This document shows, piece by piece, positions 8,701 to 17,750 of a stretch of DNA of 64,000 nt; position 1 is the stretch's first letter, and every line of letters begins with the position of its first letter. The position numbers were made by a program, and so were the translations under genes. The notes under the pieces are model-generated. The model saw nothing but the letters and a program-made list of their open reading frames with translations, was not told where the DNA came from and made no database searches. Source of the stretch: Bdellovibrionia bacterium (lineage in GTDB: Bacteria; Bdellovibrionota; Bdellovibrionia; Bdellovibrionales; JAGQZY01); NCBI GenBank assembly GCA_030424715.1, contig JAUHWH010000002.1:83080-147079 (forward strand), written 5' to 3'.

Positions 8701-10716
8701 GTTGCTTTCACCGCTAGCAATGTCTGTCCACGAAGCTCCGGAGTCAACAGAGTAACGAAGTGTTATTGGTGTCGCCAGCAATCCACTTCCGGCATCGGAG
8801 GCTGAGTAACTCACCGTTTTCTGATTGAGAGCGGGTATTTGACTGGAGTTTCCAGATAATGTTTGACCACCACTCAACGAAAAAAGACTCATCACTGGGG
8901 CGACTTGATCGACTTCTACTGAAAAACTACCGGCGACTGATATGTTACCTGCAAAATCCCTAGCGAAACTATAGATGGTGCGATTGCCATCACCTGCAGT
9001 AAGTGTCAGCGATCGATCCACAACCGTCGAACAGTCTTGCCAGCGAAGATCGACCAAAGACGGCTCGGTGGCACTTTCGCTTAAGAAGATCTCTGAAGTG
9101 TCCGTGCAGTTTTGCGAGAGCACCGACACCAAAAGTTGATTGCTGATAGCCGGCGTTTGAAGAGTCAATGAAGGCGCTGCCGGCTTTTGCGAGTCGATCG
9201 TCCAAGAGGGCGACTGCATAGTTGTGCTATTACCCGCCTGATCACTCACCACGAGACGCAATTGCACTTGTGATGAGTTCACAGCTGGCACCGTCCATGT
9301 GTGAGCGCCATCATCTGGTGATCCACTCACAACACTTAGCCAATTGCTGCCGCCATCGATACTATAATCAATATTAACGCTGTCTTTCAGAGACTCGGTG
9401 GTGTTCCATTGAATATCAAAGCTTTGCCCGCCACGCAGATTCAAACTCGAAAAGTCAGAGACCCACTGCACTTGCGGGGCTGTGGCATCATAGTGAACGG
9501 TGACCTCGCGCGGAGTTTCAGAAATCTGACCTGCACTGTCACGGGCCCAGAGATGCAAACGTCGTATCCCCTCCGCTCCAGAAAGGCTAAATGTGAAGTC
9601 TTGGGTGCTGGCTTGGGCACAATCCAATGAAGCATAAGAACCCTGGTCCGATGGCGCGGTATAAGATTCATTAGGACTGCTTTCAACTATGGTCAGACCG
9701 GAGAAGCTCTGGCAAAAAGACGGACGCCCATCAACCATGGGTCCTGTGGCAAGGCGTAGGGACACCCCTTGTTGATTGGTTACCGCTGAGGATTGCCGCG
9801 TTAAGACCGGCGGCACGGCGGGCTGATCGTTACTAATTTCAATATTAAACGTGCGCTGTGCATAAGGTTTGGCAAAGTCAATAGCACCGGAACCATTGTC
9901 AGAACCGACAAACAACTGCATGATGTGGTAACCTTGCTTGTCAGCCGATGGCTTGTAGAGCATTTGCTGGGAGGAAGACAAAACGTCACTTCCCAAGCGC
10001 CACATGAAGGCTGGCTGGTAAGTGGCGGACCAATGAACCACTGAGACGGCAAAAGTCGCCCCCACCCCTTCTTGCAACTGACTCTTGCTCACTGTGCGAA
10101 CCAGTTTCGGGGGGGCGTCTTTAAGAGCTTGCAACTGGATTCCAAAGTCACTTTCAAATCGGGCTTTTAGCGTCGAATCTGAAGCCAATGTGGAAAAGGC
10201 CTGAGTCAAAGAACTCATTTCTCCGATCTTAGAAAAAAACTCATCCCACTGAGCTGCTGGCAAAGATTTTAGTTTTGATTGCGCTTCTGTTTCTAAAACC
10301 CAAGCCATCACTGTTGAGGTGTGACCAATGTTTTGGTTTTGAGCATTGGTAAGAAAACGTTGATAGAAAATGTCGTTGCATGAAAACTCAAGGAGGTAGC
10401 GGGTGGACGTCTCGCGAGAAAGCTTGATGGCTTCAGCGACGGCTGCACTCACTGATATTTGGAACTCTCCTCTCTCATCGATGGTGCCCGCACCCACAGG
10501 GGTGCGAGAGTCTCCGTCTTCTAACCTAAAAAGAGAGACTTTTTCACTGAGACAAGAGGATTGGCTCTGCAGACTCGCAGAATTATTGACCCCCTGCACT
10601 TTACCAGAGATCGACTCAAAAGAATTGGCAAACCCAACTTTAAGCTCTTCAGAACACCCCATCACTAAGAGGCTTCCGACGACCATTGCTACCCATTTTT
10701 TGAGGTGAAGTACCAT
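5779..10716 (-). CDS. giant Ig-like/NHL-repeat lipoprotein
   Basis: A 1645-residue lipoprotein with its lipobox cysteine at residue 21 (VMGC). The N-terminal part (about 30-200) is helical and unassigned. Residues from about 210 to 960 are repeated bacterial Ig-like domains. They are separated by phrases such as DYSIDGGSNW, VSDQAGN and FVKDQAGN, with VDSTAP-like linkers. From about 980 to 1640 the protein changes to NHL/beta-propeller-like repeats (LVVDNNGVFYF, IAIDKLDRLYI, ILRVETDG). The layout suggests a long surface-exposed adhesin or binding protein with a propeller tip. No enzymatic motif is visible. It stands alone, convergent with egtD. Confidence 0.85.
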   Translation of the reverse strand: MVLHLKKWVAMVVGSLLVMGCSEELKVGFANSFESISGKVQGVNNSASLQSQSSCLSEKVSLFRLEDGDSRTPVGAGTIDERGEFQISVSAAVAEAIKLSRETSTRYLLEFSCNDIFYQRFLTNAQNQNIGHTSTVMAWVLETEAQSKLKSLPAAQWDEFFSKIGEMSSLTQAFSTLASDSTLKARFESDFGIQLQALKDAPPKLVRTVSKSQLQEGVGATFAVSVVHWSATYQPAFMWRLGSDVLSSSQQMLYKPSADKQGYHIMQLFVGSDNGSGAIDFAKPYAQRTFNIEISNDQPAVPPVLTRQSSAVTNQQGVSLRLATGPMVDGRPSFCQSFSGLTIVESSPNESYTAPSDQGSYASLDCAQASTQDFTFSLSGAEGIRRLHLWARDSAGQISETPREVTVHYDATAPQVQWVSDFSSLNLRGGQSFDIQWNTTESLKDSVNIDYSIDGGSNWLSVVSGSPDDGAHTWTVPAVNSSQVQLRLVVSDQAGNSTTMQSPSWTIDSQKPAAPSLTLQTPAISNQLLVSVLSQNCTDTSEIFLSESATEPSLVDLRWQDCSTVVDRSLTLTAGDGNRTIYSFARDFAGNISVAGSFSVEVDQVAPVMSLFSLSGGQTLSGNSSQIPALNQKTVSYSASDAGSGLLATPITLRYSVDSGASWTDIASGESNTSSYVWTLPEIDSNQVRFQVHACDKAGNCADASSSSDFTMDSTAPNATALQVNSGALMTDSFYVSATMESQDNLSGVSHICLMKSTTVPQAGDSCWTSVVSLGQSVATSVTATVPNYLLGFSAGFFNIKAFVKDQAGNVSILSSSGNGTLNTDLYTIQYEPGTAPVVAAIVATNDDSSTAQPSVAQTSFSGGQSVYIKWHISDDYALPAGSINLYYTTDEQTFTVIDSGLENQATGGCTASGSPFTGCYVWTSPGAPAGYFKVRIEVTDSASLKTLSSTSGLNTQNFNVIAGNTDPGLGGSATSAVLYSFVSNEASDPNSLVVDNNGVFYFKDYKRGILKIDPSTGLLTSYIPKTGSFTGDGGPAGQATLRNPTRIAIDKLDRLYIYDHNRILRVETDGTLNTVIGGGGSASSGTLGSAYSLGTSHSTFMIAPNNDLYFTDGSAGATPDSGFRLKHFKVSDGRVYHIELTGVGRLGDAADTINDKRFDGIGLDFDGAGNVTEYFARVNKPVTGGRRAYAVSFDINTGLSFGAGPHRPLGCVDNYGRDTKFRSPAGNIYTFSERCKRVYKLDKAANTWTVVFGSGVYGRCVDDTVATSCDNTIEDVFVDSNEQIYLLDNGMVRTIVDGKVKTLFGQPLSSESISNPLAIRFPALQQIEPSAGDKIVINDHIHGFLWEVPRSGNIVKLAGNGTLGVPAVGNVAATNRFQSHNWAQARFLAVHPVTNDIYIQGTSGFGCAQPIKLNRSTGVWDNVLTGCGSSYWDADGTSTPRVHYIGWSMLGFDSDLRLLASTSHWSGIHEKGMVKAFENTTFIQRHFIGADAPSNNGALPADGTDMETTNVFPQHAWGAQGGSQWDATNSQWLVLRRGQNRIAAIPSVAGQAGNISTLTNTEKSIRAFTYRVESGDPIIYYCATDGRIYRRDVNAATESPLTWPSPTISCDGKTMSINANLDRLEFIFSQNGLFGVAEIQLAAP

Positions 10717-10784
10717 ATAATACTATCGGATTTTACCGCTAGACCTTTAGCATGATCTCATATCGGTACAACGCCAAAATAGCA

Positions 10785-13334
10785 TTAAGAGAGCAGTTCC
10801 TTGACTTGCACTTCAAGAGCGCGAGACGTGGCTCGTTTTGTAACAATCAGGGTTAGCATAACCCCAAAAACAAGGGTGACCAAAGGTGTCCAGAAATTGA
10901 AATCTCCCCACCGGTCAAACACATAGTGACTCAATATGCCACTAATCAGTAAACTGATGGTCGCCCCCAGAGAGATAGCCACACCACTGACCAAACCAAA
11001 TTGCCACAAAAACTGCGCGCGAATGGTCTTGAAGTCGGCACCCAACGCCTTCAGCAGGCCGATGTCCCATTTGCGCTGTCGAGCCTGGTGATTGGCTATG
11101 GAGTAGATTACCACAAATCCGGCCAACACTCCCAGAACCGACATAAAGAGAAGGGCCCAAAGCATTTGTTCGACCACCGCGCTGATTCGCTTTACGATTC
11201 GAGCGACGTTAACCATTGAAATGTTGGGGAGACTCTGAACAATCTGATCTTGCAATTTCTGTTTCTTTTCCAGTGCTATTTTTGGAACCGTGGCAATAAA
11301 GGTTTTGGGAGCGATCTCTAAAACTCCGGGCTGAAACTGGACAAAAAAGTTGGGCTGAAACGATGTCCATTTAACGCTTCGTAAATTCACCACCCGCCCC
11401 TGAATCGGGATACTCTCAATATCAAAGGTTAATACGTCGTCAATCTTTAGATCCAAACGTTCTGCAAATCTTTTTTCTAAAGAAATTTCCGGAAGATGGC
11501 CCTCTTCCTCCACAAACGAACCTTTGAAGGGGCGTCCGGCGACGATGGTCTCCGATGGACTCAATTGCGCGCGGTAGGACAAATTAAAGCCACGATTGCG
11601 AAAGCGCATTTCACGCTCTTCTTCTCGCGACATTTGATCGGAGGCAGCCCCCACCCCTTTGTCAAAGTCCCGCCCATTCACCTGCATCAACCGAGCTCGT
11701 ATCATGGGAGAGAGGGTGTCGATCTCAACACCTTCTTTAGAAAGGACTTGTTGTAAAACGGGAACTTGCTCTTCTTGGATATCAAACATAAAAAAACTGG
11801 GGACTTTGCTTTCTTCGGGGCTTTCAAGCTCAACACTCAAAGTCGTAGCCAGTTGTGGGATCAAGTTCAGCAACAGGGCACTCAACCCCAGCGTGACAAA
11901 ACAGACAATATGGGTGCTCTTGTTCTGCACCAAATCTTTTACAGCCCATTTCAGGCTTAAGCTTTGTGGATTCCAAAAACGAATCATACTAGAGAAGATC
12001 CAGCCACTCCCCCCTAGAATGAAGCCCGAGGCTAAAAAGGTCAAAGAGAACAATCCTCCGACCAAATAGGAGTGGGAAAGCTGCACTGACAAAAACCAAA
12101 ACAGCAACAGACAAGGTAGAGTCGAAAGGATCACGATCAGAGACAGTCGCTGGGGCGCTCGATGATTGGCAAAGAACAATAGCGCTGGCTGCAAGTCTTC
12201 AAGCCCAGCGAGTACAGGCAAACACAGAACCACTGAGCCAAGTGCACCAATGACAAGACCATAAAAAAGTGTGGGAACGGGAATGTGAAAATCCACCGCA
12301 AAAGGCAAAAGACCTTGGGTCAGATTGCCTAGACCAGGCACTAATAAAAGCGACAACACCAGGGCCACCAAGGCACTCACCAGACCCAAAAGTGCCACTT
12401 GCAATAGGGAGTACGAAAAAGTCGTGGCTCGACTGGCCCCCAAGCTCATAAAAGTCGCCAGCTCTTTGACCTTGCCATTAAAATAAGAGCGGTAGAGAAA
12501 TGCCGAGCCCGCTCCTGCCAGAAAGAGGGCCACCAAAGAGCAGAGACCCAAGAAGTCATTCAACCTATTGAGAAGTGTTGCCACCTGAGAACTGACATTT
12601 TTGTGGGTGTAGACTCGAACCTCTGGATTGTCTAGCCCATCAAAGATGCGATCTCTAAATCCATTAAGCTGTTCGATGTCCGCTTGGGGAATTTTGTGAA
12701 CCACCGAATGCCAAGCAATGGTCCCCTTGGTAATAAGCTCCGTTGACGGCAAATGACTGCGGTTCATATAGATCCGCGGGGCCATGCTGGTAGAAAATCC
12801 GGCAGCTGCATCCTCGTCGACAATGTCATCCACAATAAAACGGCCCTGCCCCACCACCAGAGTGTCTCCGACTTTCACATTCAGCTGCCTCATCAGTTCA
12901 GGATAAATCCACACCCGTTGTTCAGTCACCAGTCTCAGCTGCGTCTCGGAATTCACCACCCCATTTTTGCGGAGTAGAATTTCACCGTAGAAGGGATAAT
13001 TAGCCTCAATCGCTTTGACCTGCACCAGACGAGATTCGCCACCGGGCCCAGCCACCATGGAAAAAAACTCAACCATTTGGCTGGTCTCGGTGTTTTTCGG
13101 TAAAACACTCGTAGTGACTTTTAGCTCTTGGTCAGAAAAAGGACGTCTGGCTGAAATTCCAAAATCAGCCCCTAAAATCCCTTTTGAGCGCAATTCAATG
13201 GTTTGATCGACGGACTCCTTAAAGGCTTCCAGGGAAATAAAGCCAAGTAAACCAAACGAGAGATTTAAAATAAAGAGGGAGCTGAAACCAAAGTTATTTT
13301 TGAGTTCAAGAAAAATATATTTCAAGAGCCTCAT
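10785..13334 (-). CDS. FtsX-family ABC transporter permease (YbbP-like)
   Basis: An 849-residue membrane protein with an N-terminal helix, a large periplasmic domain (about 50-250), a helix cluster at about 265-460, a second periplasmic domain (about 500-690) and a C-terminal FtsX-type helix block (about 715-840). The duplicated FtsX/MacB_PCD arrangement matches the YbbP/DUF214 group. It overlaps the ATPase gene upstream by 4 bp, and the TesA-like esterase precedes that. The gene set and order are those of the tesA-ybbA-ybbP neighbourhood known in E. coli. A role in extracting lipids or lipophilic compounds from the inner membrane is inferred. Confidence 0.88.
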   Translation of the reverse strand: MRLLKYIFLELKNNFGFSSLFILNLSFGLLGFISLEAFKESVDQTIELRSKGILGADFGISARRPFSDQELKVTTSVLPKNTETSQMVEFFSMVAGPGGESRLVQVKAIEANYPFYGEILLRKNGVVNSETQLRLVTEQRVWIYPELMRQLNVKVGDTLVVGQGRFIVDDIVDEDAAAGFSTSMAPRIYMNRSHLPSTELITKGTIAWHSVVHKIPQADIEQLNGFRDRIFDGLDNPEVRVYTHKNVSSQVATLLNRLNDFLGLCSLVALFLAGAGSAFLYRSYFNGKVKELATFMSLGASRATTFSYSLLQVALLGLVSALVALVLSLLLVPGLGNLTQGLLPFAVDFHIPVPTLFYGLVIGALGSVVLCLPVLAGLEDLQPALLFFANHRAPQRLSLIVILSTLPCLLLFWFLSVQLSHSYLVGGLFSLTFLASGFILGGSGWIFSSMIRFWNPQSLSLKWAVKDLVQNKSTHIVCFVTLGLSALLLNLIPQLATTLSVELESPEESKVPSFFMFDIQEEQVPVLQQVLSKEGVEIDTLSPMIRARLMQVNGRDFDKGVGAASDQMSREEEREMRFRNRGFNLSYRAQLSPSETIVAGRPFKGSFVEEEGHLPEISLEKRFAERLDLKIDDVLTFDIESIPIQGRVVNLRSVKWTSFQPNFFVQFQPGVLEIAPKTFIATVPKIALEKKQKLQDQIVQSLPNISMVNVARIVKRISAVVEQMLWALLFMSVLGVLAGFVVIYSIANHQARQRKWDIGLLKALGADFKTIRAQFLWQFGLVSGVAISLGATISLLISGILSHYVFDRWGDFNFWTPLVTLVFGVMLTLIVTKRATSRALEVQVKELLS

Positions 13335-13990
13335 TGCAGTCGACCACCCACCAAGTGAATTTGTTTTTGACAGCGATCGGCGAGACTTCGATCATGGGTG
13401 ACTAAAATAAGAGTGCGTCCTGATTCATCACTCAGTTCAAAGAGTAAGTCCATGACGTTCAAGCCTGTCTCCGTATCTAAATTACCACTGGGCTCATCGG
13501 CCAACAAAATCGCCGGTTCGATGACTGAGGCTCGAGCAATGGCGACTCGTTGAGATTCACCGCCGCTGAGTTGATGGGGCAAATGATTGGCACGATCCCC
13601 CAATCCCACTCGCTCCAACCATTGCTTGGCCCTTTTCTCTGGCTGGTCATGGCCAAGGATGTCTAAAGGCAGGCTAACGTTCTCTAGGGCCGTAAGATAG
13701 GGCATCAAATGGAATTGTTGAAAAACAATCCCCATGTTCTCAGCACGAAAAGCGGTTTTTTCAGCTTCTGACAAATCTTGCAGAGCCGAACCATTGATCT
13801 CGATTTTTCCCGACGACGGACTATCAAGACCAGCCATCAGAGACAGAAGGGTGGTTTTTCCGCTTCCAGAGGGCCCCACAATCGAAAGACTCGTCTGCGG
13901 CTCTAGAGAAAAAGAGATATTATAGAGCGCTTGCACCAAAGCCTCGCCCTGCCGATAAGACTTGCAAACATCTTCACACTTTAAAATCAT
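13331..13990 (-). CDS. LolD/YbbA-type ABC ATPase
   Basis: A 219-residue ATP-binding subunit. It has Walker A GPSGSGKTT (about 39-47), a Q-loop in IVFQQFHLMPYL, the signature LSGGESQRVAIARA, Walker B ILLADEPSGNLD and the H-loop LVTHDRS. It belongs to the MacB/LolD/YbbA group that powers mechanotransmission exporters with FtsX-like permeases rather than substrate channels. Four-bp overlaps with the permease gene after it and the esterase gene before it show tight translational coupling. Confidence 0.95.
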   Translation of the reverse strand: MILKCEDVCKSYRQGEALVQALYNISFSLEPQTSLSIVGPSGSGKTTLLSLMAGLDSPSSGKIEINGSALQDLSEAEKTAFRAENMGIVFQQFHLMPYLTALENVSLPLDILGHDQPEKRAKQWLERVGLGDRANHLPHQLSGGESQRVAIARASVIEPAILLADEPSGNLDTETGLNVMDLLFELSDESGRTLILVTHDRSLADRCQKQIHLVGGRLQ

Positions 13991-14598
13991 AATTCACCTT
14001 CAAAAAAATTGGCCAAGGTTTGTGCAATTTTTAAATGACCTTTCTCATTGGGGTGAATCCCGTCAGAAAGATTAAGGGCTTTCTCGCCACCGACCCCCTC
14101 TAGTAAAAAGGGAATCAAGCCCACTTTTTTCTCTCGCACCAATTTTTGGTAGGTCTTTTCAAAGTCGGCACGATACTTTTTGCCGTAATTCATCGGAATT
14201 TTCATGCCCGCTAAATAAACCTTCACGCCTTTGCCTTGAGCAAAGTCAATGGCCGAGGCCAAGTTTTTATAAGTTGATTCCACAGGTAGGCCTCGCAACC
14301 CATCGTTCGCCCCTAAGGCCAATAGCAAGATCTTGGGCTTGCCCCGCATATGCCACTTCACCCGACGGAGAGCGCTGGCAGACGTCGAGCCGCTGGTTCC
14401 CGCGTTAATGACTTCTACTTTTTTACCTTTTTCTTTTAAAAGGCGCTGCAACTGACTGGGAAAGGCCGCTTCTTTTGAGACTCCATAGCCGGCCGTCAAT
14501 GAGTCGCCGATCACCACCAACCGGGTGGCCGACTCTTTCGCCTGAACTGGCAGAGGGAGAAGCATCAACATGAAAAAGAAAAGACAACTTCGCAACAT
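13987..14598 (-). CDS. tesA: TesA-like SGNH arylesterase/thioesterase
   Basis: From the ATG at 14598 it has 203 residues: a signal peptide (MLRSCLFFFMLMLLPLPVQA) and then an SGNH hydrolase of the TesA/arylesterase group. Block I is VVIGDSLTAGYG with the nucleophile Ser, block II has the Gly in NAGTSGST, block III is LGANDG and block V is DGIHPN with the catalytic Asp and His. It hydrolyses acyl esters or thioesters in the periplasm. A TTG at 14622 in the same frame lacks a good ribosome-binding site. It leads the operon with the YbbA/YbbP-type ABC system, as in many proteobacteria. Confidence 0.9.
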   Translation of the reverse strand: MLRSCLFFFMLMLLPLPVQAKESATRLVVIGDSLTAGYGVSKEAAFPSQLQRLLKEKGKKVEVINAGTSGSTSASALRRVKWHMRGKPKILLLALGANDGLRGLPVESTYKNLASAIDFAQGKGVKVYLAGMKIPMNYGKKYRADFEKTYQKLVREKKVGLIPFLLEGVGGEKALNLSDGIHPNEKGHLKIAQTLANFFEGEL

Positions 14599-14673
14599 AG
14601 AGGCCACTATAACGCGAATCAAAGCACAGGTCTATGAATCTCTGACCAGTGCCTCGATCCATTGACTCGATAT

Positions 14674-16782
14674 TTAATAACCAAAACCAAGAGTTAAGAT
14701 CCCCTGATACTTTTCATAGGGATTGGTATTAGAATCATTATTCTGATAGCTCAGTTGAAAATTGAGCTTGGTGTGAACTCCCATCTTATAGCTGACCCCT
14801 GTCCCGACAGACAGATTGTCATCTTTACGTATGGACCCATAGTCCGCTTGATAAAAGCCAAGACTATTATTCCACACCAACTTATCAAACAGGGCTTGAG
14901 TGTAAAGCAGGTTCAGGTCCACTCTCTTATACTTAAAGTCTGCCCCTTTCGCATCATTGACTGAATAATTGAGCGAGGGAATAAAATACCGCTCCCTTTC
15001 TTTGTTTAAGACAAACAAACTTCCTAGTGTAACCATTGACTTAAAGGCATCGGCATCATCTGTTATAGTTCCGCTCGCCCCGTTGGCGTCGTCGTTGCGA
15101 AGCTGTATGTTCATAAGACCGATCCAGTCTTTTGAAATCACAAGCTTGTTATTAACATTGATTATGCTCGAATGGATAATGTCTTTGCGAACCGTGTTGT
15201 CTAAATCCATGGTGACAACTTCATACTTCGGAGCAAACTCGATAGAATAGCTCTTAGAGCCCCATCGCCCCTGATGCACCCATGGCACGTCCAAAGAAAA
15301 GACCCAGGGGTCAGCGGCTTCCAGGGCCGGACTTGCACTGAGGTCGGTCTTTTGACTTTGTAGCAGAGAAGCTTGGGCACGCAAACCGACCTGATCGACC
15401 TCCCCTTTGTAAACATCATATTTAAAAGTATTAGAGGACAACAGACGCACCCCTTCTTGGTCGGTCGCCTGATTAGTCTGGATGTCGGTGGCTAACACAA
15501 TATTGGAGTCGTAGATAAGGCCGAGCACCCCTTGGTAGGAGAAGCGTTTCTTGCGGCTCTCTTTCAGTTTTTTCTTGCGAAGGCCGTCATTGATATACTT
15601 TTCGGCCCAAAGATCCATCTCTGGGTCTTTGGAATGGTCCAAAACGTATTGAAAAGAGTTTCTCGCGAGATCGTATTCTCCGATCGCCTGTTGGGCCATA
15701 CCAAGATAAAACGAGGCTTTCACGCGATGGGCACTTTCTTTGACTTCGGTGACTTTCTTAAAGAAGACAATGGCTGACTCCCATTGCTTTAGTTTAAAAT
15801 GATTCAAGCCCTGATAAAACCAAACCAAAGCAGCCGCTTCGGTGTCCGTTGCAACCAAAGCCAACACCACATTAGACAGCTCAAACTGACCGGCGCGATG
15901 CAGAGAGACTCCGTAGTGCCTGTAAACCAGTTCACTGTGTGGCGACAAATCGGAGGCTTGCAAGAACAGAGACGAAGCTTGGGTAAACTTTTTGTCTTTG
16001 AGAGACTCAAAAGCCGAGAGGGTGAGAGCTTTGGTTTTTTCCTCGTTCTCGGTGCGCTTGGCTGAAGACCAAAAGCGGGCTTTTTCTAGGAGCTCTTGAC
16101 GCCGGCGCTGTTCTTTTTCGAAAACCAGTTTGAGAGAACTAGAAACTTCACCTGAGCGGTTGGCCTGAGTCATAAAAGAATCAATCAAATCGCCTTGAGT
16201 TTGGTTGGCGCGAACCTCCCCCGACTGGCGCACATCCAGTAGAGTTTGGGGAATGACAATCTCTTTACGTTGCTCGCGAACCAGAGGCTTGGCCATCTCC
16301 TCACGCAGCTGTTGAGCCAACAGAGCCTCTTCTTTACTATCGTAAACCTCAAAGAAAAGGCCAAAATCAGAACGACGCGCATAAAAAGGACTTATCGCCA
16401 TTTTTCTGGATTTTAGTTTCGCCTTCGCTTGTCGTTTGGTTTTTGGTGATAGTTTTTGTGGAATGATATAAACTTCCACCGGCAACGGAACTGAAGATGT
16501 GCCCTGGGCCCAAGCCCCCTGGTAGTAAGCCGTTTGAGGTTTCATTTTTCTTAAAGGAACGAAGAAAACCTGGCCGGTCTCGCTGTGCCTCAGCACTGCG
16601 GTGACTTCATCGGAACCAAAAATTTTTAAATCTTCAACACCACGAGCATAGCGGATCAGAGCCGTCTCTGAGGGGTGAATAATCACCGGCTTGTCTTGGC
16701 GAGACAGAAAGACCTGATCATCGGCATGACTCAAAAGCGAAATTAGAAAAAGAACACTGATGATTCCCCCAAAATGCCTCAT
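14674..16782 (-). CDS. TPR protein with C-terminal outer-membrane barrel
   Basis: A 702-residue exported protein with a signal peptide at about 1-20. Residues 50-200 are a charged region without a recognised domain. TPR-like helices follow at about 235-400 (ALTLSAFESLKDKKFTQA, VYRHYGVSLHRAGQFEL, AAALVWFYQGLNHFKLKQW, VKASFYLGMAQQAIGEYD). From about 415 to the end the alternating pattern and final aromatic (LTLGFGY) suggest a beta-barrel. Its ATG overlaps the FecR stop by one base (TGATG), making it the third gene of the operon. It probably assembles or anchors the FecR and SPD-2 products at the outer membrane (inferred). Confidence 0.75.
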   Translation of the reverse strand: MRHFGGIISVLFLISLLSHADDQVFLSRQDKPVIIHPSETALIRYARGVEDLKIFGSDEVTAVLRHSETGQVFFVPLRKMKPQTAYYQGAWAQGTSSVPLPVEVYIIPQKLSPKTKRQAKAKLKSRKMAISPFYARRSDFGLFFEVYDSKEEALLAQQLREEMAKPLVREQRKEIVIPQTLLDVRQSGEVRANQTQGDLIDSFMTQANRSGEVSSSLKLVFEKEQRRRQELLEKARFWSSAKRTENEEKTKALTLSAFESLKDKKFTQASSLFLQASDLSPHSELVYRHYGVSLHRAGQFELSNVVLALVATDTEAAALVWFYQGLNHFKLKQWESAIVFFKKVTEVKESAHRVKASFYLGMAQQAIGEYDLARNSFQYVLDHSKDPEMDLWAEKYINDGLRKKKLKESRKKRFSYQGVLGLIYDSNIVLATDIQTNQATDQEGVRLLSSNTFKYDVYKGEVDQVGLRAQASLLQSQKTDLSASPALEAADPWVFSLDVPWVHQGRWGSKSYSIEFAPKYEVVTMDLDNTVRKDIIHSSIINVNNKLVISKDWIGLMNIQLRNDDANGASGTITDDADAFKSMVTLGSLFVLNKERERYFIPSLNYSVNDAKGADFKYKRVDLNLLYTQALFDKLVWNNSLGFYQADYGSIRKDDNLSVGTGVSYKMGVHTKLNFQLSYQNNDSNTNPYEKYQGILTLGFGY

Positions 16783-17750
16783 CAGTTTCGGACCTCGATA
16801 TTAAAATTCACCGTGGCCTTGTTGTTTTGAATCACGTTGTCGATCAAATTGTCTTGTTCCAACTGCGGAGTGTTGACGACATCACCACCATCCACAATTT
16901 GAGGGAGATCGGGAAGGTCGTCCACATCGATCTCCGCACCCAGGTCTCCCGTGTCTCCCATGACGTCTTGCTCGATTTCTTGAACGACATCGTCTAGCGA
17001 GGGAGAGACCGAACTGGGTGCTCTTTGCTCTCTTGAAGGCGGTTTGGAGGCGTGTTCACGCCCCTTCACCTCACCGGCTTTGGGGCTGTCTTTTTTGGCC
17101 CCTCCTGTGCTCGGTGAAGAGTTCACATCGGGCACTTTCGTGTCACGGTCCATTTTTTGAACTTGGTCTGCCGTCAGTTTTTGGGGCTCATGGGGCTTTT
17201 GATTATCGCCACTGCCAGTAAAAAAACCGGCACGCACTTGCACGTCGGGGCGGTAGATCCCATTGGTACTATTACCCACAGCAACCACCCCCGAAAATGT
17301 CACGATTCGAGTTTCATGGGTGACAGGGTTGTACCCCGTGACAAAGTCGGTCCCTCGTACTCCTGCTACAGCCGTCTTGGTTTTGACTCGGTAGTGGCTT
17401 TCATCGTCGTCCTGATACTTGTTATTGACCTGAGACCGAATACGTCCGTATTCGACTTTGAGAAGCACCTTCTTATTATCAAGGGTTTCAAAAACCATTT
17501 CGGTGTCTGGAGAAATATTGATTTCATCAGTGGATGGTAAAACGATCTTAGCCCTCGAGTCAGGCCCCGTCTTGATGATGTCGCTGATGCAGATCTTATG
17601 ATTTTTTCGAGCTTTGCGAAACTTTTTCTGTCCTTGTCTTTTGAGTTTCACGTCGCGCTTCACGACCCGTAACAGTCCACAATCCTCAGCCCGGGCAGAG
17701 AAAGAGAAAAAAAGAAAAGCAAGGGAAAGACTTTTGATAATGACCTTCAT
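16782..17750 (-). CDS. FecR-domain exported protein
   Basis: A 322-residue exported protein with a signal peptide ending near SARA (about residue 21). The FecR domain (about 30-165) contains the hallmark TAVAGVRGTDF, preceded by IVLPSTDEINISPDTEMVF. The second half is low-complexity, Lys/Pro/Ser-rich and then Asp-rich (DLGAEIDVDDLPDLP), likely disordered. It is a free-standing secreted FecR protein without a sigma factor next to it, so an anti-sigma role is unlikely. It sits between the SPD-2 lipoprotein and the TPR/barrel gene with one-base TGATG overlaps on both sides. A GTG one codon upstream is an alternative start. Confidence 0.85.
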   Translation of the reverse strand: MKVIIKSLSLAFLFFSFSARAEDCGLLRVVKRDVKLKRQGQKKFRKARKNHKICISDIIKTGPDSRAKIVLPSTDEINISPDTEMVFETLDNKKVLLKVEYGRIRSQVNNKYQDDDESHYRVKTKTAVAGVRGTDFVTGYNPVTHETRIVTFSGVVAVGNSTNGIYRPDVQVRAGFFTGSGDNQKPHEPQKLTADQVQKMDRDTKVPDVNSSPSTGGAKKDSPKAGEVKGREHASKPPSREQRAPSSVSPSLDDVVQEIEQDVMGDTGDLGAEIDVDDLPDLPQIVDGGDVVNTPQLEQDNLIDNVIQNNKATVNFNIEVRN

